Positions 56,932-64,000 of a stretch of DNA of 64,000 bases are shown here, piece after piece. The position numbers and the translations under genes are program-made. The notes under the pieces are model-generated. The model had not been told where the DNA came from. It was given only the letters and a program-made list of their open reading frames with translations, and did no database searches. The first letter of the stretch is position 1. Each line of letters begins with the position of its first letter. Where the stretch lies: assembly GCA_963932465.1 (NCBI GenBank), contig OZ010788.1, forward strand, positions 674,272,484-674,336,483, written 5' to 3'. Origin of the DNA: Maratus speciosus (lineage: Eukaryota > Arthropoda > Arachnida > Araneae > Salticidae).

Positions 56932-59423
56932 TCCTTCCGGCCAGTGCCGGGAGGAAGAGGTAGCTTTCATAATCCTTATTTAAAAAAAGCCAAATTATAT
57001 CATTCAAACACACGAAGCTCAATTTAGTGGAAACCGAATATAGGAGATTCAATACTAATTTTTATCAATATAATGAATGAGAATTTCGCGAAATTAGTCA
57101 GCTTTATCCAAGCTGCTTTTCTTTGAAGTAACATATATTTGGCTGCCAAATTCGGCAATTTCTTAAAGTGCCTGTCATTTTAAGACAACATGGTGGATGA
57201 GGCTAAGCAGTGAACTCGGTCGAGACCTTAGTAATTGCTGTGCACATGCTCACTCACATCGGAATCGGTTAATATATAGGAGTGCTGTCGCATGCAAAAA
57301 ATCAGATTTTTCAAAATGTCACCCACAATAGAAATTGAAACTGCTATATCTGAGCCCTTTTTTAAGGTAAAGACAAACAAAAAATGCTCCTGAATCCTTA
57401 TATCAAGGTCAAATACTTAAGAAAGAAACCCTTTTCAATTTCTAATTTTTTTGCACCTCACTTTAAATATATATATATATATTTTAATTTAATGGTCGCC
57501 ATTTTGAAACAAGATGGCTGATGAATCTGGCCAGCGAACTTGGTCGAGGTGTTGATGTATACTATCCACATGCCTTCTTACATCGAAATAGGCGAATACG
57601 TGTGTTATCGCGTGACAAATACAAGATCGTTTCAAAATGTTAGCCATGCTAGAAATTCAAAGTGCTATAAATCAACCATTTTTTAAGATATAAACAAAAG
57701 AACAAATTTTCAGAAACAAAAACTGCCCCGGAATCTTTGTATCAAGGTCAAACACATAAAAAAATCTTTTTCATTTTCCAATTGTTTAATACCTCATTTT
57801 GAATTTTAAATTTAATTTTTTTTAAATGGCAACCCTTTTGAAACAAGATGGCGAATGAAGCTGGCCAACGAACTCGGTCGAGACATTGGTATGCACTATG
57901 TACAGACCAAGTTACATCCAAATAGGTTCATAATTACGCCTGTTGTCGCGTGACAAAAATCAGGTCGTTTTAAAATGTCAGCCACAAGATAAATTCAAAA
58001 TGCTATTACTCAGCCATTTTTATTAGATATAGACGAAAGAAAAACTGTTCCGGAATCTTTGTATTAAGGTAAAACACATACAAAAAAAATCTTTTTCACT
58101 TTCCAATTTTTTTGGTATCTCATTTAAATTTTTTAATTTTTTAATTTTTTTAATGGCCGCCATTTTGAAACAAGATGGCGGATGAAGCCGGCCGACGAAC
58201 TCGGTCGAGATATTTGTATGTACTATGTACACACCAAGGTACATCCAAGTCGGTTCATAAATACGCCTGTTATTACGTGAGAAAAATCAGGACGTTTCAA
58301 AATGTCAGCCACGCTAGAAATTCAAAATGCTATAACTCAGCCATTTCTTAAGATATAGACGAAACAAAAACTGCTCCCGAATCTTTTTATCAAGGTCAAA
58401 CACATAAAAAGAAAATATTTTTTCAATTTTTAATTTTTCGGTACCACATTTCAAATTTAAATTTTTCTTAAAAATTTAAATGGCCACCATTTTTAAACAA
58501 GATGGCAGATGAAGCTGACCAACGAACCCGGTCGAGACATTGGTATGTACTATGTATAAACGAAGTTACATCCAAATCGGTTCATAAATACGCCTTTTAT
58601 CGCGTGACAAAATTCAGGACGTTTCAAAATGTCAGCCACGCTAGAAATTCAAAATGCTATAACTCAGCCATTTTTTAAGATATAGACAAAACAAAAACTG
58701 CTCCGAAATCTTTGTATAAAGGTCAAATACATAAGAAAAAATATTTTTCCATTTTCAATTTTTTGGTACCACATTTCAATTTTTAAATTTTAAAAAAAAA
58801 TTTAAATGGCCGCCATTTTGAAACAAAATGGCGGATGAAGCTGGCCAACGAACTCGGTCGAGAGATTGGTATGTACTATGTACACACTGAATTACATCCA
58901 AATCGGTTCATAAATACGCCTTTTATCGCGTGACAAAATTCAGGACGTTTCAAAATGTCAGCCACGCTAGAAATTCAAAATGCTATAACTCAGCCATTTT
59001 TTAAGATATAGACGAAACAAAAACTGCTTCGGAATCTTTGTATAAAGGTCAAATACATAAGAAAAAAATATTTTTCCATTTTTAATTTTTTGGTACCACA
59101 TTTCAAGTTTAAAAATTTTTTTAAAATTTTAAATGGCCGCCATTTTGAAACAAAATGGCGGATGAAGCTGGCCAACGAACTCGGTCGAGACATTGGTATG
59201 TACTATGTACACACCAAATTTCATCGAAATCGGTTCATAATTACGGGAGTTTCAGTGTGACATAGGTCAGATATATATATATATATATATATCAATTTTG
59301 AACGGAGGGTGGTTTCGGGGTCTGGGGGTCATGATCGATGAAAATATACCAAAATTTTTTGAAATCGCTTTCCTCCGAACGGCTGCAATAGGTAGCTTTT
59401 TTGTAAAGAAAGCTACCTAAAAG
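56932..59423 (+). mobile_element. HINE-like element carrying the 326-bp satellite
   Basis: Inserted into the 305-bp repeat (TCAAAAG before, AAAAGTAATGG after). Starts TCCTTCCGGCCAGTGCCGG with AGGTAGCTTTC just inside, and ends with the hairpin AGGTAGCTTT / AAAGCTACCT (about 59391-59422). An (AT)n tract (59268-59292) precedes a unique tail. Hairpin arm equals the 5' subterminal motif, as in HINE elements. Confidence 0.6.
57165..59240 (+). repeat. 326-bp satellite array, about 6.3 copies
   Basis: The anchor CAAGATGGCGGATGAAGC or variants starts at 57186, 57510, 57844, 58171, 58498, 58824 and 59151, spacing 324-334. Each unit has ACTCGGTCGAGAC, GTATGTACTATGTACAC, CATCCAAATCGGTTCATAA, TTCAAAATGTCAGCCACG and TAACTCAGCCATTTTTTAAG. 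Later copies are more alike. CCGCCATTTTG faces CAAAATGGCGG as a palindrome in each unit, perfect at 58810-58834 and 59137-59161. Confidence 0.95.
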
Positions 59424-60039
59424 TAATGGTTGCAAACTGGTGGTTGCAGTCTCTGTTCCAACATAGGATATATTTTAAGTTATTGTCACTACCACCTGGG
59501 GGTTGCAGGCGCAAAAAGCTTCTAAACAGCGTTTTTTTTTTGTGATACTGAGGGGTCTAACCTTTTAAAATTTGGCATTGTAATTACTTAAAACATGCAA
59601 AAACTTTCTGAGAACCGTCGAAAGAAAATCCCAAATTTAAAAGGATAAAGTGCGCGAAAAGCGTTTCAAAAACATCCTAAATTGCAATTTCTATCCAACC
59701 ATAGGAAATATTAAACCGATTTCAAAAGTAATGATTGTGAATCAATGGTGACAGTCTCTGTTCCTACACACACAGAGACTGTATTTTATACCGGTACCAC
59801 TATCATTTGGGGTTGGCAGGAACAATAAACCTTCTAAAAAGGCTTTAAAAACTTTCTAAATTACGTTTTCTATGGAATAATAGGAAAAACCAACAGTGTA
59901 AACTCTTTCTTCGAAAGTGAGCACCGGACATCATACATTATTATGTATGTTTGTGAAATTGATATAATTTTTAATTTTTTTTCACATATTCACTATTTTG
60001 TATTGATACTTCATTCTTCTATATTTTGTTCTTACCCGT

Positions 60040-60415
60040 AAGGCATGGTGACGTTACGGCGACGTCGATGTGAAGTCATGCTGTGACATTGTGACCGTCG
60101 ATGTGACGTCACGTGACGTCGATGTGAAGTCATAGTGACTAGAATGTGAAGTCGTTATGGCCGTTTTAGAGCTCATTTGTGACGTCACATTGTGACCAAT
60201 TTGTGAAGTCACGGTGAGACCAATTTGTGAAACATGTGTCATTTGTGACGAAATTATCATTAACACTGTAATGATTCTGTGACGACAGTGACAATGTTGT
60301 GAAGTCACATTGTGACAATTTTGTGAAAATTGTGTGATTTGTGACGATTTTGTCATTAACTTTGTGACGAATATGTGGCTACAATGACAATGTTGTGACA
60401 GCGTTAAGATGCAAG
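60040..60415. repeat. GTGACGTCA-type minisatellite
   Basis: Dense GTGAAGTCA/GTGACGTCA words with a ~95-bp higher period (TTTGTGACGA...GACAATGTTGTGA). The full CRE palindrome TGACGTCA occurs at 60104-60111 and 60180-60187. The 121-aa minus-strand frame (Ser/His/Thr-rich) is repeat-derived. Confidence 0.8.
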
Positions 60416-60529
60416 ACATTTATTGAAAAATGAAATCGCTATTCGAGTCCAATCATGAACCTCGAAAATGGAGGCAGGAGTAATTGTGAGTAAAAGAAAA
60501 TTCTGAAGTTCACAGAAAAATTTCAGAAT

Positions 60530-61735
60530 GTTTTTTTTCACGATCCTTTGTTGAAATTTGCGTTTTTTTTTCGTGATCCTTCGGCGAAATTCGTCTTATT
60601 TGCTCGATTTATTGACAAAATTTCACGTTTTTTCGCTATCCTTTGAAGAAACTCGCTTTTTTCGCTATGTTTTGATGAAATTCGCTTTTTTCGCTATGCT
60701 TTGACGAAATTCGCTTTTTTCGCGATCCTTTGACGAAATTCACGTCTTTTCTTCAATCTTTCTTTTTTTTTCACGACCTTTTGAAGAAATGAAAATTGTT
60801 TTCGCGATCTTTTGACAAAATTCGTCTTATTCGCGATTTATTTACAAAATTTCGCCTTTGTTGCGATCCATTGACGAAATTCGCTTTTTTCCCACGATCT
60901 TTTGACGAAATTTGCATTTTTTCGCGATCCTTTGACGAAATTCACCTTAAATGCGAGATTTATTAAGTTTTGCGTTTGTCTCGGTTCTTTGACGAAATTC
61001 ACATTTTTTCTGCGATTCTTTAATCGAAATTCATCGTATTTGCACGATTTTATTGACACAATTTCACGTTTCTTTCGCTATCCTTTGACAAAATTCGCGT
61101 GTTATTCGCGACCTTTTGACAAAATTCGCGTATTATTCGCGACCTTTTGACAAAATTCGCGTTTTGTTCTGCAATCTTTTGACAAAATTTACGATTCTTA
61201 GATGACATTCGCGTTTTTCCCATGATCTCTTGACGAAATTCACTTCTTTCCTGCGATTATTAGATGAAATTCTTTTTTTTCCGTGATTTTTTGATGAAAT
61301 TTAAGGGGGTTTTTTCGCGATTCTTTATCGAAATTCACGTTTATTCCGGGATTTTTTGAAGAAATTCGCGTTTTTTTTTTCGAGATCTTCTGGCAAAATT
61401 CGCGATCCCTTGAAGAAATTAGTCCCCCCCCCCCCCGTGATCCTTAGACGAAATCCGAGCGTTTTTTTAAGATTCTTTGTCGAAATTTGCTTTTTCCTCA
61501 GTGAAAGGGACGCTTTTTCCCCTTAGACGAAATTTGAGTTTTTTCCCCAATTCTTTGTGGAAATCTCTTTATTCCGCGATCTTTTGACTAAATTCGTGTT
61601 TATATCACGATCGTTTGTCGAAATTCGTGTTTTTTTTAGCGACCTTTTGACGAAATACGCGTCTTTTTCGGTTACTATTTGCCAAAATTCACGATGTTTT
61701 TCGGTCAAATTTTGGCGATCTCAAAATACTTTGCG
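60530..61735. repeat. ~34-bp TGACGAAATTCGCG minisatellite, 1.2 kb
   Basis: Degenerate units of roughly 33-36 bp built on CGATCCTTTGACGAAATTCG followed by a T run, over thirty copies. Frames on both strands give apparent Phe- or Lys-rich repeats and are artefacts. Confidence 0.92.
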
Positions 61736-61744
61736 ATTTACGGA

Positions 61745-62847
61745 GTTAACGATCTAATGTATATTTTTAGGAACAAAAAGAAAATTTTAGGAGATTTTTG
61801 GGAATTTTATGGAGTAAAATAACAGTTAGGAAATTTAGGAATTTTAGGGGAAATGCGAGCCCTGAACACTTGACGCACAATATATATCATATACACACGT
61901 TTTATTATGCCATATACAGGGATATACATATATGCTTATTTGTGCCACTAACTAAATGATGCTTATTTGCAGTTTTTATTAATTCTGCAATTACTTACTG
62001 CTCCCTCTAGGACATTTTTTAAAGTTGCAGCCCCCTGCTCTTTTTAACATAGGCGAAATACACCCTTTTTTAAAAAAAATAGTGAAATTCACCTTTAGCT
62101 GCAATCAGAGATTTCTTGTAAAAAACTTTCCCATATCACAGTATTTTTAAACCGGTGTGCCCAAGACCTTGCAAAAATTATAGAACTTTATTTCTTTAGA
62201 AAATACAAGCTATTGTTAAATCATGTCGCTATTTAATTGTATTTTTCAATTTGTAATTTATAAAATCCTTAAAAATTAATGTCACTTTATTCATCATATT
62301 AACAAATTATATACTTTTTCTTATATTATTACTAAACACATTACTAATACATTTACTCGCGATGTAATGCTCTGTTTTAACTGAACTTGCATCCTTTTTT
62401 TTCTATAATGAATATTAAATTGTCATTTTAGGAATTAAAGGATAAAAATAATTTTTTTTCCTAATTAGAAAGTTAATTGTTGAAAAAATGATTAATTTCA
62501 AACATTGTCAACAATTTGATATTAAGTGCAGAGATTAATAGTTTTAATAACTGTAAATATGAATAGTATTTAATACAGTTTTAGATAATTATTACAATAT
62601 ATCAATGTATGTAACATTATTGCATACCACTAATGAAAATTAATGGTGTTTTATAATCACTCTAATTACACTAACTAATAATTATAATTAAAGCTTAAAA
62701 CATAGATTATCTTAGCAATTAGAGGTTTAATTGTTTTAGAAACCCCAAAGTATTGAAAGCTAGTCCGTGTTTTAATGCAGAAAAAAAATCATAAAAATCC
62801 GATTTAAATTTTAAAATATTTAAATCTGATTTAAATTTTAAAAAATC

Positions 62848-62884
<37 letters not shown>

Positions 62885-64000
62885 TATATGTATAATTCAC
62901 CTTGACTTTAGGGTATGTTGCAAATATGCAGCACGGTGAGGGGATACAAAAGGTTAATTCATTTTATATCAAAATCTGCTTGCAGTAAAAAACATCTTTT
63001 GGTTATTAAAAAATAACTTTAAAAATTGATTTCCAAAATTACATTTTTATTTATGAAATTATATAGTAACAATAATAACAACTCTTACTGTCTAAGATTT
63101 TTAGGAAACAACAATCATTAAATGTTTATGCACTGCAGCTACTCTATTCGGAGTCTAATGTGAAATTTTTTATACAATTCGTTTAGGATCTATCTGGCTA
63201 GATGTCCGTTGCCAAGGCCACTATAGCTCTGATATTATCAAGAACAGTACAACTTCCCGTATTTTAGAATACAGGAGAAAAACGTTTATTTTATTATTGA
63301 AATCTCTATTATATATTTACAATTAGCACACTTGACTAATAACACCAAAAAGCATTTTTATATGAAAAATATCAATTATGTATTCAAATAAAGTTTTGAA
63401 ATTCAATAGCAATACTTTCATATTAGCAACATTCCAAGACTTAATAGTCCAAGAAATCGCCAAAGATTTTACTACCCACAGCAGTTTTTTTTTTTTTTTT
63501 TTTTTTTATTCTAATAGTTTTAGTAATTTAAGCGAGCAGTTCAATTACATGTTTATAAAATTCGTGTTTAATTTATGTACATTTTTTGATGAAGTTTTTA
63601 ATTTACTATAAAGGTTTTAGAATAACGCGTGGTGAAAATTTTATATATACAGTCTGTTACAAATGCAGGTAATCCTATTTACTTTTATATGACACAGTAA
63701 AATAAAAAATAATGAAAATAATATAAAATAGTTAGACATTTTTATGTGAATAAAGTATAAAAATTCAAACCATAAGCACAAAATAGAAACACACGTTGGA
63801 TCATTATTATTATTATTATTATTTTATTTACAGGATTAGATGATAATTATAAATAACAAGCCCCCTTTAATCATGTTTTCTAATTGAGTGTATAGTATAG
63901 ATATTTTGAAGTTTATGCGTATAAAACCATTCAGGAAATAAAATATTAAAAGTATCCAGAATAAAAAAAATAAATAATGAAATATATTTTACATTTTAGC
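61745..64000. other. AT-rich spacer, no gene recognised
   Basis: Contains a GATTTAAAT-rich patch (about 62798-62850), a T run of about 40 (62851-62880 and before), a T run near 63486-63507 and (ATT)n at 63803-63822. Nothing else seen. Confidence 0.5.

Larger units (their letters stand above)
55522..59930 (+). mobile_element. Helitron-like repeat element with 305-bp units (interrupted)
   Basis: Begins TCTATACTAATACTATAAAG then GTTTGTTTGTTTG and CTCTGGAACTAACGAGCCGA, a start shared by abundant arthropod repeats of presumed Helitron type (5' TC). Units of about 305 bp follow, anchored by AAAAGTAATGG (about 55598, 55907, 56215, 59424, 59726), each with GGGGTTGCAGGAGCAAAAA and GCGTTCTAAAA. It is broken by a foldback (56255-56615) and by another minisatellite element (56932-59423). 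A 3' CTRR end was not identified. Confidence 0.55.

Noticed and set aside
60054..60419. 121-aa Ser/His/Thr-rich frame on the minus strand
   Set aside because: It is the translation of the GTGACGTCA minisatellite; periodic peptide, no domain.
60838..61757. Several frames of 60-80 aa with FVK or FFRDPLTKF repeats
   Set aside because: Come from the 34-bp minisatellite read in various frames.

Overview
The window looks like non-coding, repeat-saturated DNA from a large, AT-rich animal genome, most likely an arthropod (a chelicerate such as a spider is possible, but the sequence alone does not prove this). I see no rRNA, tRNA gene, operon, CRISPR array or convincing multi-exon host gene. Almost all open reading frames are chance frames in AT-rich DNA; the protein-coding signals I can support come from retrotransposons. 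One short stretch at 13.7 kb could be a first coding exon, with low confidence.

Layout. 0-2 kb: decayed Ty1/copia gag-pol fragment. 3.5-4.7 kb: Penelope-like element (3' part of the reverse transcriptase plus GIY-YIG endonuclease, minus strand) between two 131-bp inverted repeats. 5.6-21.9 kb: a chain of non-autonomous DNA transposons recognised by terminal inverted repeats (TIRs) and target duplications (TTAA type, 8-bp hAT type, TA Tigger type), plus a ~149-bp minisatellite element at 10.7-12.1 kb. 24-24.9 kb: another minisatellite-bearing element. 25.3-36.5 kb: two diverged direct copies of one 4.2-kb segment, each carrying insertions the other lacks, so each shows the other's empty sites. 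36.7-45 kb: more TTAA elements, a ~154-bp array and a tRNA-derived SINE. 46.1-53.2 kb: a BEL/Pao LTR retrotransposon on the minus strand (gag, protease, RT, RNase H, integrase, two ~330-bp LTRs, 4-bp target duplication, candidate primer-binding site) inserted into a TTAA element. 55.5-61.7 kb: four neighbouring or nested tandem-array systems (305-bp, 326-bp, GTGACGTCA-type and a ~34-bp TGACGAAATTCGCG array) and a foldback with tRNA-like B-boxes. 61.7-64 kb: AT-rich, nothing recognised.

Functionally the region is a nest of transposable elements. The BEL element is the youngest large insertion (LTRs differ at about 5 of 329 positions plus one indel), yet its frame is broken in eight places, six of them at single-base runs. 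That points to either fresh decay or homopolymer errors in the assembly. The most unusual material is the set of minisatellite-bearing elements that share one plan (5' subterminal motif, tandem array, ACAGACRGACA-type module, 3' terminal hairpin, no target duplication where testable). They resemble Helentron/HINE elements and may include undescribed families.
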